Below are positions 53,372-61,732 of a DNA stretch of 64,000 nucleotides, piece by piece (position 1 is the first letter of the stretch; the number at the start of each line of letters is the position of its first letter). The position numbers and the translations under genes are program-made. Source of the stretch: an uncultured Armatimonadota bacterium (GTDB lineage: Bacteria > Armatimonadota > Fimbriimonadia > Fimbriimonadales > Fimbriimonadaceae); NCBI GenBank assembly GCA_903927025.1, contig CAIYLG010000047.1:1-64000 (forward strand), read 5' to 3'. The notes under the pieces are model-generated. The model did no database searches, was not told the DNA's origin, and saw only the letters and a program-made list of their open reading frames with translations.

Positions 53372-55165
53372 TTACTTGGCGTGAGGGGAGGCGATGGGGG
53401 TAAGGAGGTCTGGTTTGGTCGAATCACGCTCAAGGTGCGGGTAGCGGAGGCCCTGCGAATACTTGACGGTGATCGCGTGATAGCCTTCATCCCCGGTATC
53501 CACGAGCAGGTTGATTTTGCCTGAGGCAATCGCTTCCTTCAGCCTATCTGCGGTGTACTTGTACCCGTCTACCGAGATCAGCTTCATGGCTGGACTGAGG
53601 CCAGCTTTGGCTGAAGCGGAGCCGGGGAGCACGTCGCGAATGCTGCCATCCTCATCCGTGCTCATTCCAATTGAGAAGAGGAAGGAGGCACCTTTGTTGC
53701 CCTCGTACTGCTTTGCGGTGTCGTTCGGCTTATCGCTGTAGATCAACTTCCAGCCCGACTCTGTGATCCCCTTGATTGGCGAATGGGGCTGCACGCTGTA
53801 GACGCGCTCATGAAGGAAGCCTGCCCAGTCATACGGAGCAATCGCGTTGAGTCCGGAGACAACGTCATCAAACGTGTACGTCTTGAGCTGAGGGCCGGTC
53901 GAGGTACCGCCGTGGAATAGCTTGCAGAAATCATCGAGACTCTTGTTCCCGCCCGTAAGCTGGGTGATCTTGACGTCTGCCTCGAGCCACACCAGCACCA
54001 TTTCGTAATAGTAGTCCGCGCTTCGCCGAGCAGACGACCAGGCGGGACCTCCTCCGAACAGCAGCTGGACGCTGCGTGCGGTATCCACCAGCGGACGCCA
54101 TGAGCGCCCCTGCGTGTATTCCATCACCGCCGCAATCTCCGCGAGGGCGTCTCGATAGTTCTCCTGAGACCACAGACCGCTGCGCGGATTCAGAGTTGTT
54201 CCGATGAATTCAGTCATGCCTTCGTAAACCCAAAGCAGATCTCCGTGCATCGGATCTTGGAAGTTAGCAGTGGCAAGATCGGCGGGCCGGCGGTATTTGC
54301 CATTCCAGGAGTGGGTGTACTCGTGTGAGAGGAGATAGCCAAGATAGCGACCATCGAGTTCGTCTGAAAGGGAGTCCTCCGCGGTGCCGTCCTCGCTGGT
54401 TTCGTGATGTTCCAGTCCGTCGTCTCCGCCATGACCGCTTAAGGTGAGGAGGAATCGATAGGAATCGTAGTGATGAGCCCCAAATAGGGCTTGAGCTTCG
54501 CTGATCAAATTTTTGAACTTGGCCACGGATTCAGGCTTTGCTTCAAGAGGCTTCTGAGAATCTCCAAACAGCTCAATCGCTTCCTGATCCCCAACCTGGA
54601 TGTGCTTGGTATATCTTCCGATGAGGGCAGGCGAGTCCACCAGACGAGTGAGGGTGACGGGATCGAACAAGACGTGGCCATCTCTGCTTGGTTCTCTTTT
54701 GAGGGCGGTGGCACAGTGCCAGCCGTTGGGCAATGTTAGCGAAGGCTTAACCTGAACAGAATCGCTGGTGACGCCCTGGGGATACAGCACGAGGCGGTTC
54801 CATTTGATTCGACAGAAGTTGGGACTACCAATCGTATTCCCCTTAAAGGCGAGGTCAAAGTCGGCAACGACCTCATGCACTCCTTCCGGAACGTTGAGAT
54901 GGAACGCAAACATCTCAACGTCGTCCCGTTGCCATGGAATCTCCTTTCCGCCTGCATGGAAGTGGAGTCCGACCAAATCATTGATTGGCCCGGTCGGGCT
55001 GTGCTCTCCCGGAATCCACTTCGGATACACCACGGTGAACTGACCGGGAGCAGCAGGGATCGAAATGTGCGAGTGGATGAAGCTGCGGCCGGCCATCCGA
55101 GCATCAACATCCAGCTTGATGACCCCCTCGAACGCAAGAGCTTTGGCAATGAGCAAAGAAAGCAT
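53372..55165 (-). CDS. M61 family peptidase with PDZ domain
   Basis: About 597 residues. The N-terminus is a signal peptide (LSLLIAKALAFEG). A beta-sandwich (~30-200) precedes a zinc domain with H281-E-Y-T-H285 (LLSHEYTHSWNGK) and the distal Glu in LLWVYEGMTEFIGT. A PDZ domain at ~490-580 contains VLPGSASAKAGLSP. This is the glycyl aminopeptidase M61 order, acting outside the cytoplasm. The ATG at 55165 is preferred because an earlier frame (to 55360) would overlap the divergent gene. Confidence 0.9.
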   Translation of the reverse strand: MLSLLIAKALAFEGVIKLDVDARMAGRSFIHSHISIPAAPGQFTVVYPKWIPGEHSPTGPINDLVGLHFHAGGKEIPWQRDDVEMFAFHLNVPEGVHEVVADFDLAFKGNTIGSPNFCRIKWNRLVLYPQGVTSDSVQVKPSLTLPNGWHCATALKREPSRDGHVLFDPVTLTRLVDSPALIGRYTKHIQVGDQEAIELFGDSQKPLEAKPESVAKFKNLISEAQALFGAHHYDSYRFLLTLSGHGGDDGLEHHETSEDGTAEDSLSDELDGRYLGYLLSHEYTHSWNGKYRRPADLATANFQDPMHGDLLWVYEGMTEFIGTTLNPRSGLWSQENYRDALAEIAAVMEYTQGRSWRPLVDTARSVQLLFGGGPAWSSARRSADYYYEMVLVWLEADVKITQLTGGNKSLDDFCKLFHGGTSTGPQLKTYTFDDVVSGLNAIAPYDWAGFLHERVYSVQPHSPIKGITESGWKLIYSDKPNDTAKQYEGNKGASFLFSIGMSTDEDGSIRDVLPGSASAKAGLSPAMKLISVDGYKYTADRLKEAIASGKINLLVDTGDEGYHAITVKYSQGLRYPHLERDSTKPDLLTPIASPHAK

Positions 55166-55253
55166 GAGGTGAATTATCCAACAATCGATGCCCGACAGGC
55201 GTGATGCAAATAAATCGAACTTGTAAACAGAAATCTTCGTCTGCTTTCTTAAG

Positions 55254-56231
55254 GTGAGACACACAGCTGTGATTCCGATTGGGGCAATTCTCCTCACTGG
55301 AGCGGTCGCCTCGCTGGCCCAGATGCGCCGGCAAGTCAACGTGATTGACGCTACCGTCACGGATTCTTACTTCTCTGTTGAGACAGGAGAAGTTAAATTA
55401 CTGGGCGTCTGTGACCTGCTGAAGCCAGAAGTAGAGTGCTGGGACACGAACGGACACCTCAGTGCAGAACTCAATAAGCAGGTTCTGGAAAAGCTCAAGA
55501 CTGCCGCCACCCACAATGGAATCGGACAGGCTGAGATCCCGATGGTCTATAGAGAGAAGAACCGCATCGCCGTCTTTGATGTCCCAAATCCGACAGGCAC
55601 CAAGCCGGCAGGCATCTTCTCAGGAATTGATACGAAGGATGGATACCATCCCAACCCGATTAGCTTCTACTGGGAACCAAGGCTCGAACATCGCATTGAA
55701 CTGGTGCCCATTCACACAGATCGAGCCGAAACCACCACGATATTGTTCGCTCAGTTCGCTGTTCCAGTAAGTGGTAGTGCGTTCTTGGAAGCCAAAACCG
55801 GTGCCACTGCCGCGGTGGGCTCGTACACAATCGCAATGGGAGAGCCTCTCGAAGTTCAGCCTGGAACCCTTCCGATGTTTCAGCCTGGGCCGAATTGGTG
55901 GGCGCCAATTAAGTCCGTCAGTCCGGGATCGATGGAACGAGTCCACGTTCAGCTAAACGCAGTCGACAAAAAGGGGGCTTTGGTAGCAAGCGTTGACGCT
56001 TCCGGAAGACCGATGAAACCGGCTAAGCCCCTCACAATGCCTCAATATCCCTTTGATCCCACCGGGCCAAGGTTTGTGTTTACGACAGTGAACAGCAACT
56101 TTGAAGATTCCCTTCACGGCTGGCGACTGCAGACCAATGTGAATCCCAAGGAAGTATCCGGCTACAACGTCACTGTCCTAGTGGATCGAACGATTCGCTT
56201 CACTAAGGTTCCCCTCGACCCCATTCGCTAA
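55254..56231 (+). CDS. Exported paralog A1 of the A-B-A-B array
   Basis: 325 residues. The GTG start GTG-AGA-CAC is shared with A2, and a signal peptide (AILLTGAVASLAQ) is clear. It carries the family core: TVTDSYFS-x-ETGE-...-GVC53-x8-C62-W. The EKNRIAVF motif at ~100 and a C-terminal FTKVPLDP complete the pattern. Beta-rich with two conserved cysteines, possibly a disulfide. It is transcribed away from the M61 peptidase and followed 13 nt later by B1. I recognise no family. An envelope role is likely; the function is unknown. Confidence 0.75.
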   Translation: MRHTAVIPIGAILLTGAVASLAQMRRQVNVIDATVTDSYFSVETGEVKLLGVCDLLKPEVECWDTNGHLSAELNKQVLEKLKTAATHNGIGQAEIPMVYREKNRIAVFDVPNPTGTKPAGIFSGIDTKDGYHPNPISFYWEPRLEHRIELVPIHTDRAETTTILFAQFAVPVSGSAFLEAKTGATAAVGSYTIAMGEPLEVQPGTLPMFQPGPNWWAPIKSVSPGSMERVHVQLNAVDKKGALVASVDASGRPMKPAKPLTMPQYPFDPTGPRFVFTTVNSNFEDSLHGWRLQTNVNPKEVSGYNVTVLVDRTIRFTKVPLDPIR

Positions 56232-56244
56232 CAAGGAGCAGACG

Positions 56245-57207
56245 ATGAACACATCACTGAGCACATTGACGAAGATTGCCGCTCCTCTCGCGACCGGCAT
56301 GTTTCTGGTGGGGTTTGTTGCTCGAACCGAAGACCCCTTCGCATCCGCTGTTGTCGACCGTACCTATGAATCTGCCGACCTTGGCAAATTAGAACTTGCG
56401 GGCGCCTGCACGATTACTCCCGACAACATTTCTTGTTGGGATCCAGATGGCAAGCCAGCCCCTAACCTTTCAGAGAAGGTGCAAGCGTACTACATCGTGC
56501 AAGGCGGGAACGAACTCCGTTTGAAGTTCGGACGCAAGAACCGACTGATTGTGTTCAAAGAGCCCCCACGGGGGAACCCCAACGGCGCCTACCTTGGTCA
56601 GGCCAAGACGCTGGGTGGGCAGTACATGAATCAATTCGGCACTATTGGGATGGGAGGCTACGGCAACGGAGATGCCACCACGTGGTACCTGACTGACTCG
56701 GAGCCAACCCAAGAAAAAACCTCAGTCGTATTTGAAGTCAATGTTCAGTTTGGCAGCGCGACCGTCCCAGTAAAGGCGGGATCTCAAGCGACTCTGGGCC
56801 CCATCAAGGTGAAGATCGAAAGTATTAAGCCGGGACCTGATCGCAAGCAGAACTGGGGACCCAACCCAGCGAAAGGACAGAAGACTTGGACGGTGACGGT
56901 TACGTTGGATGGAACGATTGGCGGCAAGTATCCAACCGTGAACGGTTCGGTGATCGGTTCAGATGGTCAGGCAGTGTGGTCCGTTTCGGCAAGCGGAGTG
57001 CCGACTCCACGCCCCAAAGGTCCATTCTTCACTCCTCCGATGATGATGGGCGGATTCGATGGAAATGTGTTTCTGGCCTCCGGTGCCAACACCGCCAAAC
57101 AGGAACTCTCGGTGCCGGTAGATCCTAGTAAGGCTCACGCCATCGTGCTGTCGCTTGGCGGCACAAGACAGGTGACTTTCCAGAACATTCTGCTGGATCC
57201 GAAATAG
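56245..57207 (+). CDS. Exported paralog B1 of the A-B-A-B array
   Basis: 320 residues. The N-terminal hydrophobic segment (IAAPLATGMFLVGFVA) should export or anchor it. Core motif: YESADLG-...-GAC55-x8-C64-WD; then GRKNRLIVF, then GPDRKQNWG and QKTWTVTVT, ending VTFQNILLDPK. It is about the same length as B2 and closely similar throughout. It shares the C-x8-C-W and R/EKNR motifs with A1/A2, so all four are paralogs. No catalytic motif is seen. It follows A1 by 13 nt. Confidence 0.75.
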   Translation: MNTSLSTLTKIAAPLATGMFLVGFVARTEDPFASAVVDRTYESADLGKLELAGACTITPDNISCWDPDGKPAPNLSEKVQAYYIVQGGNELRLKFGRKNRLIVFKEPPRGNPNGAYLGQAKTLGGQYMNQFGTIGMGGYGNGDATTWYLTDSEPTQEKTSVVFEVNVQFGSATVPVKAGSQATLGPIKVKIESIKPGPDRKQNWGPNPAKGQKTWTVTVTLDGTIGGKYPTVNGSVIGSDGQAVWSVSASGVPTPRPKGPFFTPPMMMGGFDGNVFLASGANTAKQELSVPVDPSKAHAIVLSLGGTRQVTFQNILLDPK

Positions 57208-57219
57208 TCCGAAAGCCAT

Positions 57220-57251
57220 CAGGTTCGGTTAATGCAAATTAACCGAACCTG
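57220..57251 (+). other. Hairpin between the first and second A-B pair
   Basis: A 13-bp stem (CAGGTTCGGTTAA with TTAACCGAACCTG) has a 6-nt loop in the 74-nt gap between B1 and A2. No T-tract follows on the plus strand. It may lower read-through between the two pairs or mark the boundary of the duplicated unit. Confidence 0.5.
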
Positions 57252-57281
57252 AAAATCGCCTTAATCGTCTGATGGGTTACA

Positions 57282-58280
57282 GTGAGACACAGAGAAGTGA
57301 TTCTTACAGGGGCCATTTTGCTGTCAGCAGTGGTCGCTGGGGCAGGCCAAGTCTTTCGGCAATCATTCGTTGCAGACGACACGGTAACTGACTCGTATTT
57401 CTCAACTGACACTGGAGAGATACGGCTGGTCGGTGTTTGCGACCCGCTGAAACCCTCGCTCAAATGCTGGGGGTTGAATGCCAAGCCCAGCGCTGAGCTA
57501 GAGAAGGAGGTTCTGAGCGAGATTGATGTCAACTCGACGATCCGTCGGAATGGACCAGCGGTCATTCCGTTTCAATTTCGCAGGAAGAACCGGATATTGG
57601 TCTTTAAGCTCCCCATCAACAAGCCAGGACTTTTTCGGGCAAGCATTTCGGGGTTCTACGACACGGACGGCAACCAGCTCAACCAGCTGACTTATGGATA
57701 CGATGGGAACTCAAGCACGAAACTTGAGCTGTTCAACTTTCATGCCCCGCGCAATTCCACTAAGTCAGCAATTCATGTGTCACTTTCGATTCCCTTACGT
57801 GGAACGGTTGAACTTCCACCAAATTCGGTCACGGAAGCATCGGATGCGGACAAGAAAGTCAGTATTACGCGCACGCTTTTGCTGAAGCCGCAAGATGTCC
57901 GGTGGTATCAGGGCGGTCGCGGTTGGGTTGTGCTTTTTAAGTTGGAGGGAGACAGCCTTCGCTCTCGAGTCCATATGCACGTTGAGTCAATCAATGCAAA
58001 GGGCCAGCCAATCAATGAAGTCGATCTGAACGGCATGCCTCGCCCTCAAATTGTTTACAAGCCCGGTACACCGATCCCGCCTAACTTTGGCGGCAGACGC
58101 TTCATTTACCAAACTGACCCAGGGGTATTCGATCCCCAAACGGGCACGCGAGCCTGGCAAACACAAGTGAACCCAAGCGCAGTTCATCACTACCGGATCA
58201 CGTTCAGTACGGATCGGTCAGTGGAATTTCAGAACATCCCACTAGACGCCGGGCCCGAAAGCGGGAGCAAGACATCATGA
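57282..58280 (+). CDS. Exported paralog A2 of the A-B-A-B array
   Basis: 332 residues with the same GTG-AGA-CAC start and signal peptide type as A1 (GAILLSAVVAGAGQ). Core: TVTDSYFS-x-DTGE-...-GVC53-x8-C62-W, RRKNRILVF, and VEFQNIPLD near the end. It is clearly diverged from A1 outside the motifs. The end overlaps B2 by 4 nt (ATGA), whereas A1 and B1 are separated by 13 nt. The function is unknown. Confidence 0.75.
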   Translation: MRHREVILTGAILLSAVVAGAGQVFRQSFVADDTVTDSYFSTDTGEIRLVGVCDPLKPSLKCWGLNAKPSAELEKEVLSEIDVNSTIRRNGPAVIPFQFRRKNRILVFKLPINKPGLFRASISGFYDTDGNQLNQLTYGYDGNSSTKLELFNFHAPRNSTKSAIHVSLSIPLRGTVELPPNSVTEASDADKKVSITRTLLLKPQDVRWYQGGRGWVVLFKLEGDSLRSRVHMHVESINAKGQPINEVDLNGMPRPQIVYKPGTPIPPNFGGRRFIYQTDPGVFDPQTGTRAWQTQVNPSAVHHYRITFSTDRSVEFQNIPLDAGPESGSKTS

Positions 58281-59239
58281 ACATTCGAGGCAACAAATTC
58301 ATCCATGCGGGGGCTCCTGCTGCCGCCTGTCTTTCCCTTATGGGGTTCGCCGCTCACCAGATTGATCCGCTTGCGCCGGTGACAGTTGAACGGAGCTATG
58401 AATCTGCAGACTTAGGGCGCATCGACCTCATGGGCGCCTGCACGATCGGCCAAGACACAGTGTCCTGCTGGGATCCCGAGGGCAAGCTGGATGCGGACCT
58501 TTCGGAGAAAGTTAAGGCGTATTACATCGTTCAATCCTCGACTGAGATTCGGATGAAATTCGGCCGGAAGAATCGAATGATCGCGTTCCGAGAACCTTCG
58601 CGCAACTATGGAGGCGACGTTACGATCTCCAGCGTGAAGGGCGAGGGCAATCAGAATATGAACTCAGCCGGTCAGCTTCCCAACTATGGCGCAAACCGAG
58701 AACCGGTCCTCACTTGGTACGAGATCGATACCGACCCTAGCCAAACTCAGACCTCCGTTGGGTTTGATATCTCGGTGCGGATGGGTTCCGGGCTGCTACC
58801 CGTTAAGGAGGGCGCAGAGATTTCCGTGGGTCCCTTGAAGGTCAAAGTCACGGGGATTAAGCGAGGGCCAGATCGAAAGCAGAATTGGGGGGCCAATCCC
58901 AACGTCTCTCAGAAGACTTGGACGATAACCGTCACGGTAACGGGCTCGGTTGCTGGCAAGATCCCGAACATGTACCTGTACGGCGTTGACGACCATGGCA
59001 TGCAGGTGAGTCGCGTGGATGCGGGTGGGGCACCGATACATCCCAAGGTATCTGGCACCAATATGTACCAGCCGATTTCCGGTGGGTTTGATGCGCAGGT
59101 CTATTCGCTCAGCGGAGCTGGAACAGCTACGCAGGAGTATTCGTCGACAATTAACCCATCCAAGCTCTCGGGTCTCAATATCTCGGCGAGCGGCAGCCGC
59201 ATTGTAACGTTCAAGAACATCCTGCTTGATCCCAAGTAA
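58277..59239 (+). CDS. Exported paralog B2 of the A-B-A-B array
   Basis: 320 residues. N-terminal hydrophobic segment AGAPAAACLSLMGFAA. Core: YESADLG-...-GAC55-x8-C64-WD; GRKNRMIAF; GPDRKQNWG; QKTWTITVT; ends VTFKNILLDPK. Same length and motif positions as B1. The ATG overlaps the A2 stop by 4 nt, so A2 and B2 are translated together. It is the last gene of the array, and a short hairpin lies just after the stop. Confidence 0.75.
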   Translation: MNIRGNKFIHAGAPAAACLSLMGFAAHQIDPLAPVTVERSYESADLGRIDLMGACTIGQDTVSCWDPEGKLDADLSEKVKAYYIVQSSTEIRMKFGRKNRMIAFREPSRNYGGDVTISSVKGEGNQNMNSAGQLPNYGANREPVLTWYEIDTDPSQTQTSVGFDISVRMGSGLLPVKEGAEISVGPLKVKVTGIKRGPDRKQNWGANPNVSQKTWTITVTVTGSVAGKIPNMYLYGVDDHGMQVSRVDAGGAPIHPKVSGTNMYQPISGGFDAQVYSLSGAGTATQEYSSTINPSKLSGLNISASGSRIVTFKNILLDPK

Positions 59240-59243
59240 TTCA

Positions 59244-59262
59244 GCCAGGAAGCATTCTTGGC
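59244..59262 (+). other. Short hairpin after B2
   Basis: GCCAGGAA-GCA-TTCTTGGC, an 8-bp stem with one G-U. There is no U-tract. It is a weak terminator candidate for the array. Confidence 0.35.
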
Positions 59263-59311
59263 CAGTTCTGCGCATGGGGTCGGAATAACTGGCAGCAAGT
59301 TCTAGGAATAT

Positions 59312-59334
59312 GCCCCTATAATCCTAATTGGGGC
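59312..59334 (+). promoter_or_regulatory. -10 box inside a hairpin upstream of the sensor kinase
   Basis: TATAAT at 59317-59322 lies in the loop between GCCCC (59312-59316) and GGGGC (59330-59334). The ATG of the kinase is ~100 nt downstream. No clear -35 is seen. The arrangement suggests a protein-binding palindrome across the promoter, or just a leader hairpin. Confidence 0.4.
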
Positions 59335-59420
59335 ATCTGTTTTAAAGGTCCGATGAGTTCATCGGGGTGGAAAGGTGTGCCTGACAGTCCGCCAGCCAAA
59401 CCACTTCAATAAGTCGCCCC

Positions 59421-61673
59421 ATGACCTTAACTCTGCCGGATTCGTTCTTTCGAGACGCTGACAACCCGATGTGGGTGTTTGATGACAAGACCCTGCAGGT
59501 GCTGGATGTCAACAAAGCGGCCTGCAAGAAGTACGGCTATACACGAAGGGAGTTTTTAAAGCTTAACGTGCTTCAGCTCCGCCCACTTGAGGAGCATGAA
59601 CCCTTTAAGCGCCGCAAGCAACTTGGTTCGCGTGTTTGGAAGCACCTCACGAAGTCGGGTGAGTTGCTGTTCATTCGGCGAAGCGAGTTCAACTTCGAGC
59701 TAGACGGCAAGGCAGTCACCTTGACGATGGTGATTGATGTCAGTCAGGAAGTTCGTCTTGAACGCGAGCAGATGGAACTGCTTCAGCGCTATCAGGTGCT
59801 TACCGAAGCGGCGAATGACCTGCTGTGGGATTGGGATCTTCGTACAAATCGGGTGCATCTCAATGAGGCACTCATCACCCAGTACGGCTACACCAGGGAC
59901 GACTTAGTACATCCCATCAGTTGGTGGTCCGATAAAATCCATCCAGACGACTACGCGATCGCCGCCTGGTCCATTCAAGAAGCGGTCAAAGAGCGAAGGC
60001 GCTACTGGACGGCGGAATACCGGTTCAAAAAAGCTGACGGAAGTTACGTCTTGGTCCTGGATCGCGGAATTCTTCATGCAGACGAGAACGACAAGCCCAT
60101 CCGCATGGTGGGCGCAATCGTTGACCTCACCACTCGCAGGGCAGCTGAGGATGACCGAAACCAACTGTTTAGGCTTTCTCTGGACAGCATGCTGTTCCTG
60201 GATGAACGCGGCGTCATCTCCCAGGCAAACCAGGCGTTTTATAAGCTTTTGGGCTTAGAAGCTATGGAGGTGGAAGGACATACGCTTAGCGAATTCCTTC
60301 CTCAGGTCGACGCTGAACGTTTACAGGTGGAGATCGCCAATACGCTTAAACATGGTGGACAGGCCAATTTCAGTTCTGCCCTCAAGGCACCTGCATGTGA
60401 AGGGCGAACGATTTCCTGGGGTCTGATCACCAACGAAGCGCGAAGCCGACTATTCCTGGTTGGGAGAGATATTACGGAGACGATCGGTGCTCAGCGTGAA
60501 CTTGAAGCCGCCCTGGAGCGCAGTCAGCTGCTGGCGATTGAGGCCCAAATGGCACGCAAGGCTCAAACGGAGTTTCTGCAGAACATGTCCCACGAACTGC
60601 GAACACCGATGAACGGAATGCTGGGAACGGCGCAGCTGTTGGCAGCATCTGCGCATGATGAGCGTCAGAAGACGCTGGCGACGATTTTGGTCCGCTCCGG
60701 AGAATCCCTTCTTCAGATCCTCAATGACATCCTAGATTTCTCGAAAATCGAATCTGGAAAGATCACCCTTGAACACACCTCATTTCAATTGAATGAGAGC
60801 GTACAGACGGTGTATGACCTCTTCGAACTCTCGGCCAAACACAAGGGCTTAGCCTTCACGATGGCGATTGCACCTGAGGCTCGAGTAGCTGTCCTGGGCG
60901 ACCCTTTCCGGCTTCGCCAAATTGTGAGTAACCTGCTTGGGAACGCGATCAAGTTCACAGACACGGGTGCGATTAGTGTCGTGCTTGAAGTTGAGAAAAA
61001 CGAAGCCGATGCTGTCCATGCGATCATTCGAGTTCGCGACACCGGCATTGGAGTCCCCGATGAGATGCGGGAGAGGATCTTCGACCGTTTTGTTCAGGTC
61101 GATTCGTCGATCACCCGTCGGCATGGCGGCACCGGTCTCGGCCTTGCGATCGCCAAGACGATGGTCGAACTAATGGGAGGATCTCTTGTGCTGGAATCCG
61201 CCCTGGGTAAGGGCAGCACCTTCACCGCGCGCATCCCGTTTGATCTGTCCGACCACCATACTGAGGTTGAACCAGCCCCTCACGTCATGGCATACAGTCA
61301 CAAGACGGGTGCCCGAGTGCTTATTGCGGAAGACGTTGAGGTCAATGCGATGATCCTATCCGCATGGCTGGAAGAGCGTGGATTTGAGTGTGTGACTGTG
61401 AGCAACGGAAAGGAAGCGATCGAAGTTCTTGCCAAAGAGCCGTTCGATGGAGCCTTCTTGGACCTTCACATGCCGGATGCATCCGGCTACGACGTCGTCA
61501 CCGCACTCAGGAAATCTGAGGACGGCGAGCAGAAGCGTATGCCGGTGGTTGCGGTCACCGCCAGCGTATCTAGCGAGGAGCGTAAGCGCTGCTCCGACCA
61601 GGGGTTTGATGAATACATACCCAAGCCGATCCTAGTTTCGGATCTAGACCGCGTTGTAGCGCGTCTCTTCTAG
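59421..61673 (+). CDS. Hybrid sensor histidine kinase with three PAS domains
   Basis: 750 residues, no membrane segment. PAS domains at about 10-105 (WVFDDKTLQVLDVNKAA), 130-245 (LLWDWDLRTNRVHLNEA, with PAC) and 250-350 (DSMLFLDERGVISQANQAF). HisKA has H391 (FLQNMSHELRTPMNGML). HATPase follows with NAIKFTD, DTGIGVP and HGGTGLGLAI. A receiver domain at the C-terminus has the acceptor D681 (GAFLDLHMPD) and Lys in PKP. No output domain or partner regulator lies next to it. It probably senses a cytoplasmic signal and relays phosphate elsewhere. Confidence 0.92.
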   Translation: MTLTLPDSFFRDADNPMWVFDDKTLQVLDVNKAACKKYGYTRREFLKLNVLQLRPLEEHEPFKRRKQLGSRVWKHLTKSGELLFIRRSEFNFELDGKAVTLTMVIDVSQEVRLEREQMELLQRYQVLTEAANDLLWDWDLRTNRVHLNEALITQYGYTRDDLVHPISWWSDKIHPDDYAIAAWSIQEAVKERRRYWTAEYRFKKADGSYVLVLDRGILHADENDKPIRMVGAIVDLTTRRAAEDDRNQLFRLSLDSMLFLDERGVISQANQAFYKLLGLEAMEVEGHTLSEFLPQVDAERLQVEIANTLKHGGQANFSSALKAPACEGRTISWGLITNEARSRLFLVGRDITETIGAQRELEAALERSQLLAIEAQMARKAQTEFLQNMSHELRTPMNGMLGTAQLLAASAHDERQKTLATILVRSGESLLQILNDILDFSKIESGKITLEHTSFQLNESVQTVYDLFELSAKHKGLAFTMAIAPEARVAVLGDPFRLRQIVSNLLGNAIKFTDTGAISVVLEVEKNEADAVHAIIRVRDTGIGVPDEMRERIFDRFVQVDSSITRRHGGTGLGLAIAKTMVELMGGSLVLESALGKGSTFTARIPFDLSDHHTEVEPAPHVMAYSHKTGARVLIAEDVEVNAMILSAWLEERGFECVTVSNGKEAIEVLAKEPFDGAFLDLHMPDASGYDVVTALRKSEDGEQKRMPVVAVTASVSSEERKRCSDQGFDEYIPKPILVSDLDRVVARLF

Positions 61674-61732
61674 TAAAGGCGCTGTGAGTTCTTTCAGCGC
61701 ACATCCCGCAGGACAAAGTCGTTCGGAGGAGT

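Noticed and set aside
55166-55360. 65-codon extension of the M61 peptidase gene
   Set aside because: It would run through the promoter and start of the divergent A1 gene and would place the signal peptide internally.
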